A stretch of 64,000 bases of DNA, taken from contig JAERIN010000003.1 of the NCBI GenBank assembly GCA_016757515.1, positions 1 through 64,000 on the forward strand, written 5' to 3'. The notes beneath the pieces are model-generated. The model saw only the letters and a list, made by a program, of their open reading frames with translations. It did no database searches and had not been told where the DNA came from. The number at the start of each line of letters is the position of its first letter. Position 1 is the first letter of the stretch. The DNA is from Alphaproteobacteria bacterium (GTDB lineage Bacteria > Pseudomonadota > Alphaproteobacteria > Micavibrionales > Micavibrionaceae). This document shows, piece after piece, positions 38,477-47,108 of the stretch. The translations under genes were made by a program, and so were the position numbers.

Positions 38477-39199
38477 ATGGACATCCTCGCGGCGGATATC
38501 GGCAATACGTGCGTCGCGGCGGCGCGGTGGGCCGGGGGGCAGTTCGGGCAGGTCTGGCGGGTGCCCACGGGCCAGGCCCTGCCCCGCGCGGCGTTCTCTG
38601 GTGCGCAGGTTATGGCCCTCGCAAGCGTGGTGCCGCAGGCAGAGGCGGCCTTTTTGCGTGACTGCGCCCGCTGGGCCCCGGAGGCGCGGGTGGCCCTGGC
38701 GAGCGCGCAGACCGTTCCCGTCAACGGCCCCGCCGGGGCGGGCGCGGACCGACTGGTGAACGCTCTAGCCGCCGCGCGGGGCCCCTGGCCCCTGCCTGCA
38801 GTGGTGGTGGACGTGGGCACGGCCACAACGGTGGACCTGGTGGACGCGGCGGGGCGCTTTCGCGGCGGGGCGATCCTGCCCGGGCCTGCGGCGGGTCTGG
38901 CGGGGCTCCGCCAGGCTGTGGCGGCGGGCCTGCCCCAGGTCCCCCTGGCCCGCCCGGACAGCGCCGTGGGGCCTGACACGGCAGGGGCCCTGACCGCCGG
39001 CGCGTACTGGGGCCATATCGGGGCCATACAGGGCGTGATCGCGGCCATGGCGGCGGAGATCGGGGCGCAGCCCTATAGCATCGCCACCGGCGGCCTGGCC
39101 CCCGCGCTCGCCCCAGACCTGGCCCCGGACGCCCTCGTCCCGGACCTGACCCTGCGCGGGCTGGTGGCCATGGCGCGCCTTGGGGCGGCGGGGCCGTGA
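38477..39199 (+). CDS. coaX: type III pantothenate kinase
   Basis: A 240-residue ASKHA-fold kinase catalysing the first step of CoA synthesis. ATP and metal motifs: AADIGNT at residues 5-11, GADRLVNALAA, and VDVGTATTVDLVD. The C-terminal TGGLAP closes the fold. It is divergent from dotO and convergent on the ilvB-mrr region. Confidence 0.93.
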   Translation: MDILAADIGNTCVAAARWAGGQFGQVWRVPTGQALPRAAFSGAQVMALASVVPQAEAAFLRDCARWAPEARVALASAQTVPVNGPAGAGADRLVNALAAARGPWPLPAVVVDVGTATTVDLVDAAGRFRGGAILPGPAAGLAGLRQAVAAGLPQVPLARPDSAVGPDTAGALTAGAYWGHIGAIQGVIAAMAAEIGAQPYSIATGGLAPALAPDLAPDALVPDLTLRGLVAMARLGAAGP

Positions 39200-39211
39200 C
39201 CCCCCTGCCCT

Positions 39212-39269
39212 ACACCAAGCTCTTATCAAACATCGCGGCGTCGGCGGCGAGGATCATCTCGTTGTGCGC
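39212..39269 (+). repeat. left copy of a 58-bp direct repeat: displaced native ilvB 3' end
   Basis: This segment is 55/58 identical to 40134-40191, at an offset of 922 bp. Read on the minus strand it encodes HNEMILAADAAMFDKSLV and the stop TAG, the last codons of an ilvB gene. It is the copy far from ilvB, so it is the likely original terminus left behind when the mrr cassette entered. The repeat ends exactly at the stop codon. Confidence 0.85.
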
Positions 39270-39277
39270 TCTTCATG

Positions 39278-40132
39278 TCAAATCTTGGCAAACCAGGCGG
39301 CATCCACCTGTACCCTCTCCACAACGCCCAGGCCGCGTTCTTTTAACAGGTCGCACAGGGTGTCGCCGTCTATCAAGTCTATAAAAGGCGCGGCCCGCGT
39401 GGCCTCCCTACGCGCCTCAGCGGTAAAACTGCCCGTAGTGATGAAGAGTCCTTTATCCGCGCGACCTATCATCGCACCCCGAAACCCCCGCACCTGTTCC
39501 GGTGTTATGCTCCCTTGGTAACGCTTGCACTGGAAGACGATAGGGAAGGACACAAGCCCCATGCGCAGGATGCCCACGCCGTCAATGCCGCCGTCCCCGC
39601 TCTTGCCTGTCACATTGACGTCAATGAACCCGCCCTCGCGCAGCAGGCGTTGAGCCAGGCGCTCAAAGGCGTCCGGGGCCATGTCACGCAGAACGCGCAG
39701 CAGGCCATCCCTCCAATCATCTTCCTGGGGTTGTGCGTCAAGTATCTCTTTTTGCCCCTTCCGTTCTGGCGCGAATTTCTTGTTTTTGTTTTTATTGTCT
39801 TCTTTGTTCGCCCTCTTTATATTATTTATTATCTTTTCTTCATCTCCGTCCAGTGTTTTCTGTCCCTTTTCTAGCAAGACCCACAGTCCGCGCGAGGGGT
39901 TGTCTGCATATCCCCCCTTCTTGAGGTTAGTCCTGGCCCACGCGCTGCGGTAGGCCAACTTTGTTTGTGTGCCATTCGGCATTAACTCGGCCTGCAAGAC
40001 CTCAGAATAGCCCTCCAATTCGACAATCTTTTCGTTTATCTCTCCGATGGTCCCGGACCCGCCAAGCTCCTTCAAGGCCTTTATGGTCGGCCATATCAGC
40101 GCTTCATCACACGGAACCGCATCCTGCTCCAT
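39278..40132 (-). CDS. mrr: Mrr-like type IV restriction endonuclease
   Basis: A 284-residue protein with an N-terminal Mrr winged-helix domain (about 10-88: LIWPTIKALKELGGSGTIGE and the end of domain GGYADNPSRGLWVLLEKG) and a C-terminal Mrr catalytic domain (PD-(D/E)XK fold: FERLAQRLLREGGF, then KSGDGGIDG and VFQCKRYQG with the active-site Gln-x-Lys at about 201-203). The linker (about 93-138) is Lys/Asn-rich and AT-rich DNA. The family cuts foreign methylated DNA. The ATG at 40132 overlaps the ilvB stop (TGATG), so the gene is translationally coupled to ilvB. GC content is well below the neighbours. Confidence 0.88.
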   Translation of the reverse strand: MEQDAVPCDEALIWPTIKALKELGGSGTIGEINEKIVELEGYSEVLQAELMPNGTQTKLAYRSAWARTNLKKGGYADNPSRGLWVLLEKGQKTLDGDEEKIINNIKRANKEDNKNKNKKFAPERKGQKEILDAQPQEDDWRDGLLRVLRDMAPDAFERLAQRLLREGGFIDVNVTGKSGDGGIDGVGILRMGLVSFPIVFQCKRYQGSITPEQVRGFRGAMIGRADKGLFITTGSFTAEARREATRAAPFIDLIDGDTLCDLLKERGLGVVERVQVDAAWFAKI

Positions 40133-41871
40133 CACACCAACCCCTTATCAAACATCGCCGCGTCGGCGGCGAGGATCATCTCGTTGTGCGCCTTGCCGGA
40201 CGGGATCATGGGGAAGCAGTTTTCCTTCTGGTCCACGCACACGTCCACGATGGTCACGCGGTCTGTTTTGAGCATCTCGGTGATGACGCCATCCAGCTCC
40301 GCCGGCGTCTCGGCCCGCAGGCCCACGCCGCCGTACGCCTCGGCCAGCTTCACGAAGTCCGGCAGGCTCTCGGTATAGCTCTCTGAGTACCGCTCGCCGT
40401 GGAGCAGCTCTTGCCACTGGCGCACCATGCCCATCCACTGGTTGTTCAGGATGAAGATCTTAACGGGCAGGCGGTACTGCACCGCCGTGGACATCTCCTG
40501 TATGTTCATAAGGATGGAGGCCTCGCCCGCCACGTCGATCACGAGCGCGCCGGGGTGCGCCATCTGCGTGCCGATGGCGGCGGGCAGGCCGTAGCCCATG
40601 GTGCCCAGGCCGCCGGAGGTCATCCACCGGTTCGGCTGCTCAAAGGGCAAGAACTGCGCGGCCCACATCTGGTGCTGGCCCACCTCGGTCGTAATGAACA
40701 CGTCGTCGCGGCCCTTCAGGGCCTCCCGCAGGCGCTCCAGGGCGTACTGCGGCTTGATGATGGTGTCCGAGGGACGGTAGGCCAGGCAGTCCTTCGCCCG
40801 CCAGGCCTCTATCTCCGCCCACCACGGGGCGAGGTTCGGCGCGGCGCGGCCCCCCCAGGCCGCCACCAGGGCCTCCAGCGCACTCCCGGCGTCCGCCACG
40901 ATGGGCAGGTCTACGTGGACATTCTTGTTGATGGACGAGGGGTCTATATCAATGTGGATCTTGCGCGAGCCGGGGGAGAACGCGTCCACCCGCCCCGTCA
41001 CCCGGTCGTCAAACCGCGCGCCCACGGCAATCATCAGGTCGCACCCGTACATGGCCTTGTTGGCCTCATACGTCCCGTGCATCCCCAGCATCCCCAGCCA
41101 CGCCCGCCCGCTGGCCGGGTATGCCCCCAGGCCCATGAGGGTGCTTGTCACCGGGAAGCCCGTCTTGCCCGCCAGGGCGCACAGGGCGGCGGACGCCCCC
41201 GGCCCGGCGTTGATGATCCCGCCCCCGGTGTAGAGCACGGGCCGCCGCGCCTCCGCCATCATCGCCACGGCCTGCTCTATGGCCGCCGGGTCTGGCTCCG
41301 TGCGCGGACGGTAAGACCGGCGGGGCGTGTAGTCCTTCGGCCCCATGTACGGCGCGTGGGCGAACTGCACGTCCTTCGGGATGTCCACCACCACCGGGCC
41401 GGGCCGCCCCGCCTTGGCCAGATAAAACGCCTCGTGGATGGTCTCGGCCAGGCGCCCTGGGTCCCGCGCGAGGGCCCCGTGCTTTGTGCAGGCGCGGGTG
41501 ATGCCCGTGGTGTCGGCCTCTTGGAACGCGTCAGTGCCGATGAGGAAGCTGGGCACCTGCCCCGTGAGGCACACGAGCGGTATGGAGTCCATCATCGCGT
41601 CCGCCAGGCCCGTGACCGCGTTCGTCGCGCCCGGCCCAGAAGTCACCAGGGCGACGCCCACCTTGCCCGAGGAACGGGCGTAGCCCTCCGCCGCGTGCAG
41701 GGCCCCTCCCTCCTGCCGCACCAAGACGTGGCGGATCTTGTCCTTCCTGTGGAACAGCTCATCATAAATGGGCAGGACCGCCCCGCCCGGATAGCCGAAC
41801 ACGACCTCCACACCCTGATCGATCAGGGCCTGGACCACCACCTGCGCGCCGGTCTTGGGCGTGTGCGCCAT
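40132..41871 (-). CDS. ilvB: acetolactate synthase, large subunit
   Basis: A 579-residue thiamine-diphosphate enzyme for branched-chain amino acid synthesis. The catalytic Glu lies in RQEGGALHAAEGYARSSG, the Rossmann middle domain includes VGARFDDRVTG, and the C-terminal domain has GYGLPAAIGTQMAHPGALVIDVAGEAS and LNNQWMGMVRQWQELLHG. The reading frame is complete, but its last 19 residues lie in the right copy of a 58-bp repeat that flanks mrr. The regulatory subunit gene ilvN, usually next to it, is not in the window. Confidence 0.95.
   Translation of the reverse strand: MAHTPKTGAQVVVQALIDQGVEVVFGYPGGAVLPIYDELFHRKDKIRHVLVRQEGGALHAAEGYARSSGKVGVALVTSGPGATNAVTGLADAMMDSIPLVCLTGQVPSFLIGTDAFQEADTTGITRACTKHGALARDPGRLAETIHEAFYLAKAGRPGPVVVDIPKDVQFAHAPYMGPKDYTPRRSYRPRTEPDPAAIEQAVAMMAEARRPVLYTGGGIINAGPGASAALCALAGKTGFPVTSTLMGLGAYPASGRAWLGMLGMHGTYEANKAMYGCDLMIAVGARFDDRVTGRVDAFSPGSRKIHIDIDPSSINKNVHVDLPIVADAGSALEALVAAWGGRAAPNLAPWWAEIEAWRAKDCLAYRPSDTIIKPQYALERLREALKGRDDVFITTEVGQHQMWAAQFLPFEQPNRWMTSGGLGTMGYGLPAAIGTQMAHPGALVIDVAGEASILMNIQEMSTAVQYRLPVKIFILNNQWMGMVRQWQELLHGERYSESYTESLPDFVKLAEAYGGVGLRAETPAELDGVITEMLKTDRVTIVDVCVDQKENCFPMIPSGKAHNEMILAADAAMFDKGLV
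40134..40191 (+). repeat. right copy of the 58-bp direct repeat: current ilvB 3' end
   Basis: Matches 39212-39269 with three mismatches. As coding sequence of ilvB it ends in DKGLV and TGA, while the other copy reads DKSLV and TAG. One difference is synonymous (third base of the AAD-to-A Ala codon), one gives Ser/Gly. This pattern fits a replacement terminus brought by the inserted cassette. Confidence 0.85.
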
Positions 41872-41956
41872 ACTCTAAGGAAATAGCCTACCCAAGGCCG
41901 GAGGGCAAGGGTGCCGCCTCAAGCGCGGCGGCGGCGGCGCTGGACGCTGTCGGGGG

Positions 41957-42168
41957 CTAGGCCGTGGCAGGCGCAGCCTCACTCATCTCCGCGCGTTGTT
42001 CTGCACGCTTCTGTCTTTGTTGTTCGGTGCGCGCATCCTCAACCTGCATAAGTATGCCCAAGGCGCGAGCCGCGTCATCGGACTCTGAGTCAATAGACCG
42101 TTATCTTTTTATGCGCATTGTTCTTCTATCTCTGTTAACACTTCTCTAAAAGATATTTCTGACATCAT
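41957..42168 (-). pseudogene. decayed small gene overlapping the secA stop
   Basis: The first ATG at 42168 overlaps the secA TGA (ATGA). It encodes [19 protein letters not shown] and then stops at 42109-42111. A second frame continues as an acidic, Glu/Gln/Arg-rich segment (DSESDDAARALG, MQVEDARTEQQRQKRAEQ) to TAG at 41957-41959, with a TAA between. The 5' part is AT-rich. It reads like a frameshifted accessory gene once coupled to secA. Confidence 0.45.
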
Positions 42169-44804
42169 GAGACCCTCCCATGGCAATGCTTATATTTCTT
42201 GCCCGAGCCGCAGGGGCACGGGGCGTTGCGGGGCGTTTTGGTCCAGGTGGCGGGGTCTGCAGGGTCAAAGCGGTGGCGGACGGTCTCGGGCCGCTGGGCT
42301 GCGGCGCGGGCCGCCGGGTCCTCACCCCGCCCCTCGTGCACCGGGCCTGTGCGTGCGCGGGGCACCGGCGGCGGGGCACCCACGGACACCTCCACCACAG
42401 ACAGGGTCTGCGTCACGCTCTCGCGCAGAGCGTCCAGCATGGCCTCAAACATCCCAAAGGCCTCGGTCTTGTACTCATTGAGCGGGTCCTTTTGCGCGTA
42501 GGCGCGGAGGTTGATCCCCTGCCGCAGGTGGTCCAGGGCCAAGAGATGGTCTTTCCAGTGCTGGTCCAGAAGTTGCAGCAAGAGGGATTTCTCCACCCCG
42601 CGCCACACGGGCAGGCCCACACCGGCGGCCTTTGCGGCCATCTTCTCGTCCGCTGCCGTGCGTAGCCGCTGGGCCACCGCTTCGGGCGTGATACCCTCTT
42701 CGCCGAACCACGCCGCCGCGTCGACCTCTAGGGCCAGGAGGCGCTGCGCTCCAGCGGACAGACCCTTGGCATCCCACTTTTCTGGGTACGTCCCCGCGGG
42801 CGCGACGTCCGCCACCAGGGCGTCCGCCACGTCGTGGCGCATGTCGCGCACAATGTCCTCCACCTCGGGCGCAGCCATGATCTCCCGCCGCTGCTCATAG
42901 ATGACCTTGCGCTGGTCGTTCATGACGTTGTCAAACTTCAGGAGGTTCTTGCGGATCTCAAAGTGCATGGCCTCCACCTTGCCCTGGGCCCGCTGCAGCA
43001 TTTTGCTGATGAGGGGGTGCTCCAGGGCCTCCCCCTCGCGCAGGCCTATGCTGGGGTTGGCCAAGAGGGCCTCCAGCCGATCCCCGGCGAACACGCGCAC
43101 AAGGTCGTCCTCCACGGACAGGAAGAACATGGTGGCCCCTGGGTCCCCCTGCCGACCGGAGCGCCCGCGCAGCTGGTTGTCAATGCGCCGCGATTCGTGC
43201 CGCTCTGTGCCGATGACGTACAGGCCCCCCGCAGCCAGGACCTTGGCTTTTTCCCCCTCCACATCCCAGGTTGCGCCCTCGGCCATCTCGGGGTTGCCGC
43301 CCAGTTGTATGTCCGTGCCGCGCCCGGCCATGTTGGTGGCGATGGTGACGGCCCCCAGGCGGCCAGCCTGGGCGATGATGGCGGCCTCCCGATCGTGGTG
43401 GCGGGCGTTCAGGACATTGTGCCGGACCTTGGCCTTTTTCAGTGCCGCAGAGAGCTGTTCGGACTTGTCTATAGACACCGTGCCCACAAGCACCGGCTGC
43501 CCCCGCGCGTGGCAGTCCTTGACCAGGGCGATGACGGACTCCTCCTTCTCGCGCAGGGACTTATAAATCTTGTCGTCGTGGTCCGTACGCGCCACCGGGC
43601 GGTGCGTGGGGATGTCCACCACGGGTAGGTTGTATATCTCCGCAAACTCGGCGGCCTCTGTCATGGCCGTGCCCGTCATCCCGGCCAGCTTGGGGTACAG
43701 GCGGAAGTAGTTCTGGAAGGTGATGGAGGCCAGGGTCTGATTCTCGCTTAAGACCTGGGCGCCCTCCTTGGCCTCCAGGGCCTGGTGGAGCCCCTCGGAC
43801 AGGCGCCGCCCGTCCATCATCCGGCCCGTGAACTCGTCAATCAAGACGACCTTCCCGTCCTTGACGATATAGTCCGTGTCCCGGGCGTACATTTTGTGTG
43901 CGCGCAGGGCCTGGGACACGTGGTGCACCAGGTCTATGTTCTGGATGTCGTACAGGCCCCCGTCGGGCATCAGGCCTGCTGCGCGCAGCAGAGACTCCAC
44001 GTGCTCCACGCCTTCCTCGGTCAGGGTGATGTTCTTTTGCTTTTCGTCCTTCTCATAATCCGCCTCTACCAGGTCCGGGATGACCCGGTCCACCTTGCCG
44101 TAGAGATCCGTAGAGCCCTCGGCGGGCCCGGAGATGATAAGGGGCGTGCGCGCCTCGTCTATGAGGATGGAGTCCACCTCGTCCACGATGGCGTAGTGGA
44201 ACTCCCGCTGGACCATCTGCTCCAGGGAGAACTTCATGTTGTCGCGCAGATAGTCAAACCCAAACTCGTTGTTTGTGCCGTAGGTCACATCAGCGGCGTA
44301 GGCCTCCCGCCGCTCGTGGTCCTTCAGCCCCGCCACGATGCAGCCCACGGACAGGCCCAGGAAGCGGTAGACCTGCCCCATCCACCCCGCGTCCCGCTGG
44401 GCCAGGTAGTCGTTGACCGTCACTACGTGCACCCCCTGGCCGGTCAGGGCGTTCAGGTACACCGGCAAGGTGGCCACCAGGGTCTTACCCTCGCCCGTGC
44501 GCATCTCGGCGATGCGGCCCTCATGCAGGGCCACGCCGCCGATCAGCTGTACGTCAAAGTGCCTCTGCCCCAGGGTCCGCTTGGCGGCCTCCCGCACTGT
44601 GGCGAAGGCCTCCGGGAGGAGGGCCTCCAGGGTCTCGCCCTTGGCCAGGCGCGCGCGCAACGCAGCCGTCTGGGCCCGCAGGGCGTCGTCCGATAGGGCC
44701 TCCATGCGCGGCTCCAACGCGTTGATGGTGGGAACGTGCCGCGCGAGGCGCTTGACCGCGCGGGCGTTCGCGGAGCCGAATATGCGGGAGAGCAGGGCGA
44801 GCAT
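42165..44804 (-). CDS. secA: preprotein translocase ATPase SecA
   Basis: An 879-residue motor that drives proteins through SecYEG. Walker [23 protein letters not shown] (split as [13 protein letters not shown]), the motif [20 protein letters not shown], and [16 protein letters not shown] of the second helicase domain are all present. The C-terminal zinc motif [17 protein letters not shown] shows a complete C-tail. ATG 44804 ([17 protein letters not shown]) matches the family; upstream extension to 45011 overlaps hemH and is not SecA-like. Confidence 0.97.
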   Translation of the reverse strand: MLALLSRIFGSANARAVKRLARHVPTINALEPRMEALSDDALRAQTAALRARLAKGETLEALLPEAFATVREAAKRTLGQRHFDVQLIGGVALHEGRIAEMRTGEGKTLVATLPVYLNALTGQGVHVVTVNDYLAQRDAGWMGQVYRFLGLSVGCIVAGLKDHERREAYAADVTYGTNNEFGFDYLRDNMKFSLEQMVQREFHYAIVDEVDSILIDEARTPLIISGPAEGSTDLYGKVDRVIPDLVEADYEKDEKQKNITLTEEGVEHVESLLRAAGLMPDGGLYDIQNIDLVHHVSQALRAHKMYARDTDYIVKDGKVVLIDEFTGRMMDGRRLSEGLHQALEAKEGAQVLSENQTLASITFQNYFRLYPKLAGMTGTAMTEAAEFAEIYNLPVVDIPTHRPVARTDHDDKIYKSLREKEESVIALVKDCHARGQPVLVGTVSIDKSEQLSAALKKAKVRHNVLNARHHDREAAIIAQAGRLGAVTIATNMAGRGTDIQLGGNPEMAEGATWDVEGEKAKVLAAGGLYVIGTERHESRRIDNQLRGRSGRQGDPGATMFFLSVEDDLVRVFAGDRLEALLANPSIGLREGEALEHPLISKMLQRAQGKVEAMHFEIRKNLLKFDNVMNDQRKVIYEQRREIMAAPEVEDIVRDMRHDVADALVADVAPAGTYPEKWDAKGLSAGAQRLLALEVDAAAWFGEEGITPEAVAQRLRTAADEKMAAKAAGVGLPVWRGVEKSLLLQLLDQHWKDHLLALDHLRQGINLRAYAQKDPLNEYKTEAFGMFEAMLDALRESVTQTLSVVEVSVGAPPPVPRARTGPVHEGRGEDPAARAAAQRPETVRHRFDPADPATWTKTPRNAPCPCGSGKKYKHCHGRVS

Positions 44805-44874
44805 TGCGGCCCCAGGGTGTACGCCCAGAGGCCCAGATTGGCAAGGGGCGGGGACCCGCACTGCAATAGGGGCG

Positions 44875-45834
44875 CTATCCGGCGGAGTGCCTGCCTGCGT
44901 CGTGCGCCCGCCGGGCCAGGTCTGCCAGGGCGGCGATGAATGCCGGGTGCGTGCCCACGGTCTGTGCGCGGACGTACCCCGGTACGCCCAGGGCGTGGGC
45001 CTTGTGCGCATACTCTATGTCCAGCTCCACCAGGGTCTCTATGTGTTCCTGCGTGAACGCGTGGGGGAAGACCACCACCGGCACGTTGTCCGCCGCCGCG
45101 CGTGCCAGGGCCTCTTCCACGCTCGGGCCGATCCACTTCAGCGGCCCCACGCGGGACTGATAGCACTCGGCCCAGTCTTTGAGGCCTAAGGCCCGTACGA
45201 TCGCCTGCGCCGTGGCCGTGCACTGGGCTTGGTAGGGATCCCCCCGCCGGATCTCCCGCTCGGGCAAGCCGTGGGCGGAGAACAGGACCCGTGCGTTGGC
45301 CGGGCTTTGCTCTAGCGCTGCAGCCACGCGGTCCGCGCAGGCCTGGATAAAGCCTGGGTGCGTGGGGTAGCAGCGTGGGCCCTGTGCCGGGATGTCCGGC
45401 GCAGCGGCGGCCCATGCGGCCAGGGCAGAGCCGGTGGTCGCCCGCGCAAACTGTGGATAGAGAGGCAGAAGAACAACCCTATCGGCACCCCAGGCCCGGG
45501 CCTGCGCGGCGACCTCCGCCGCCATGGGATGCCAGTAGCGCATGCACACAAAGACGCGCCAGCCTGCGCCAAGCGCGGCCTCCAGGGCCTGGGCCTGGGC
45601 CCGTGTGTTGGCCAGGAGTGGAGAGGCCCCGCCCAGCGCCGCATACGCCTCCCGCGCTGCGCCGCGTGCGCGGCGGTGGGCGATAAGCGCGGCCAATGGG
45701 CGACGGAGCAGCCCTGGCAGGGGCAAGATCGCCGGATCAGAAAAAAAGTTGCGCAGGAACGGCTCTATGTCCTCCGGCGCGCTCGGCCCGCCCAGGTTCA
45801 GAAGCGCAACAGCGGTGCGCGCCCCCGCCGACAC
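44875..45834 (-). CDS. hemH: ferrochelatase
   Basis: A 319-residue enzyme inserting ferrous iron into protoporphyrin IX. Family segments are [50 protein letters not shown] and the active-site [20 protein letters not shown]. Its start overlaps the end of the next upstream gene by one base, so the two are cotranscribed. Follows secA on the same strand across 70 nt. Confidence 0.95.
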   Translation of the reverse strand: MSAGARTAVALLNLGGPSAPEDIEPFLRNFFSDPAILPLPGLLRRPLAALIAHRRARGAAREAYAALGGASPLLANTRAQAQALEAALGAGWRVFVCMRYWHPMAAEVAAQARAWGADRVVLLPLYPQFARATTGSALAAWAAAAPDIPAQGPRCYPTHPGFIQACADRVAAALEQSPANARVLFSAHGLPEREIRRGDPYQAQCTATAQAIVRALGLKDWAECYQSRVGPLKWIGPSVEEALARAAADNVPVVVFPHAFTQEHIETLVELDIEYAHKAHALGVPGYVRAQTVGTHPAFIAALADLARRAHDAGRHSAG

Positions 45835-46505
45835 TACGCGATGGGGGAGTTGACACGGGTGGGCAGGTCCTCCACCAGGCGCTGGTCAGAGAGCATCTCT
45901 ATCATGCCGCCGGGCTGGACGGCGAAGTTGGCCAGGAAGAGGCCGTCTGAGTAGAACACGACCGCGTCACACAAAAAATCCCCCTTGTCGTTCATGCCCT
46001 CATACGACGCGGGGCGCACCGCGCCCTCAATCACCGCCCGGGTGGCCTCCTCCATATCCTTGGGCATAACGGGGTCGTCCATGGTCTCGGCCAGGTAAAA
46101 CGGCCCCTCCTCCCCCCGGACGAAGTAGCAGAAAAACCGGAGGTAATCCAGGACGTTGTCTTCTGTTATGTCTATCGGTGCCTTGGCGTTGATCTCGTGT
46201 ATCGGGGGTGATGTGCCGTTGAGGGGATACGGCGTGCCCTCGTCCGCGAGGTGGTAGAGCGTTAGGTCCGGGTTGCCCCAGGCCGGGTCGCGCATGCGAA
46301 TCAAGACCACCTGCTCATAAAACGGCAGAGGCCGCCACGCGACCTCCGTGGTCTCTGTGGAAACCTTGTACCGGCCATAGACAGGGCCCACCATGTCCAA
46401 GAAGCCCTCTGCCTCCTCCCCCTCCACGGGGTGCCAGGGCCCGGCCAGAAAGGTGGAGCCGATGGCCCCCTCGCCCTCGCCTTGTGTGTCATCGTCCTCG
46501 GACAT
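45834..46505 (-). CDS. hypothetical protein
   Basis: A 223-residue acidic soluble protein (opening SEDDDTQGEGEGAIGSTFLAGPWHPVEGEEAEGF). Regions such as EVAWRPLPFYEQVVLIRMRDPAWGNPDLTLYHLADEG (split here as EVAWRPLPFYEQVVLIRM and NPDLTLYHLADEG) and DNVLDYLRFFCYFVRGEEGPFYLAE look well folded. No family recognised. Cotranscribed with hemH by a one-base overlap. A 7-bp perfect inverted repeat (46543-46558) lies upstream and could be a regulatory site. Confidence 0.55.
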   Translation of the reverse strand: MSEDDDTQGEGEGAIGSTFLAGPWHPVEGEEAEGFLDMVGPVYGRYKVSTETTEVAWRPLPFYEQVVLIRMRDPAWGNPDLTLYHLADEGTPYPLNGTSPPIHEINAKAPIDITEDNVLDYLRFFCYFVRGEEGPFYLAETMDDPVMPKDMEEATRAVIEGAVRPASYEGMNDKGDFLCDAVVFYSDGLFLANFAVQPGGMIEMLSDQRLVEDLPTRVNSPIA

Positions 46506-46665
46506 GGGGTGTGTTTAGCCGCCTTTGGGGGAGTTTTCAAGAAGACTCCGGGGAGTCTGCCACAGAACGGACCCAGGGGGAAGACGGCCTGGCCCCAAGA
46601 TTCATCACAGCCACCAGATGACCGTGGAGGCCGTGCCCTTACGCGCCGTGCATAGCGTGCGCGGC
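46506..46665 (-). other. intergenic stretch with a short inverted repeat
   Basis: The only structure noticed is AGACTCC/GGAGTCT with a 2-nt loop at 46543-46558, 38 nt upstream of the start of the gene at 46505. No T run follows, so it is more like an operator than a terminator. Confidence 0.3.
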
Positions 46666-46974
46666 TTAGTTCTGTGCGTGGAGGGCGACGAAGAGGGCGA
46701 TAAGGGCCACGGCTGCGCTCACAACAGAGCCAACCGCGCTCCAGAACGCGGCCCCGGCCGTCTTATTCATGCGCTTTTCCTGCGCCTTGGCGGCTTCCTG
46801 GTCGGCAACCCACTCCTTGATATAACCCTGAGAACGTATTTTCTCGCCACCGCCGAAAGACTCTCCTCGCTCAAGCCGGGCCTTTGTTCCATCTGGCCCA
46901 TAAAGTCCATAATGTGCACACGTTGCGCGCACGCTCTCTAGGGGATTCGCCTCGAGTGGTCTCAACCATAACAA
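46666..46974 (-). CDS. small single-pass membrane protein, possibly truncated at the island boundary
   Basis: A frame of 102 residues. The C-terminal TM helix (SAVGSVVSAAVALIALFVALHA, about residues 80-101) is clear, preceded by a basic Lys-rich segment (EWVADQEAAKAQEKRMNK). The frame start at 46974 uses TTG, and an internal GTG is possible. No credible ATG or ribosome site is seen, and upstream DNA becomes AT-rich at the putative attachment site. The N-terminus may have been cut off by integration. Confidence 0.4.
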   Translation of the reverse strand: MLWLRPLEANPLESVRATCAHYGLYGPDGTKARLERGESFGGGEKIRSQGYIKEWVADQEAAKAQEKRMNKTAGAAFWSAVGSVVSAAVALIALFVALHAQN

Positions 46975-46990
46975 TGCTCTTTTTTACATA

Positions 46991-47007
46991 ATGATGCCAG
47001 GAGAGGA
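46991..47007 (+). other. candidate left attachment site, degenerate copy of the tRNA-Leu 3' end
   Basis: TGATGCCAGGAGAGGA matches TGGTGCCCAGGAGAGGA at 59301-59317 with one substitution and one missing C, in direct orientation. 11 bp (CCAGGAGAGGA) are exact. The imperfection could reflect decay. Confidence 0.45.
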
Positions 47008-47063
47008 TACACATTTGGCGATTAAATGCTTGATAGAAAAAGGTTTTCTAAATTAGTCTTTCC

Positions 47064-47086
47064 CTGTTGCCCCCAAAATTGCCCCC
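47064..47086 (+). promoter_or_regulatory. two arm-type repeat copies, left end
   Basis: GTTGCCCCC at 47066-47074 and ATTGCCCCC at 47078-47086, 12 nt apart. They match four copies near the integrase gene (59137-59195). Confidence 0.5.
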
Positions 47087-47108
47087 AGATGGTTTTGCGG
47101 CCCCGCCT

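Noticed and set aside
41872-41965. Second copy of the secA 3' end
   Set aside because: Only a 9-nt partial resemblance to the zinc-motif codons was found, which is at chance level.
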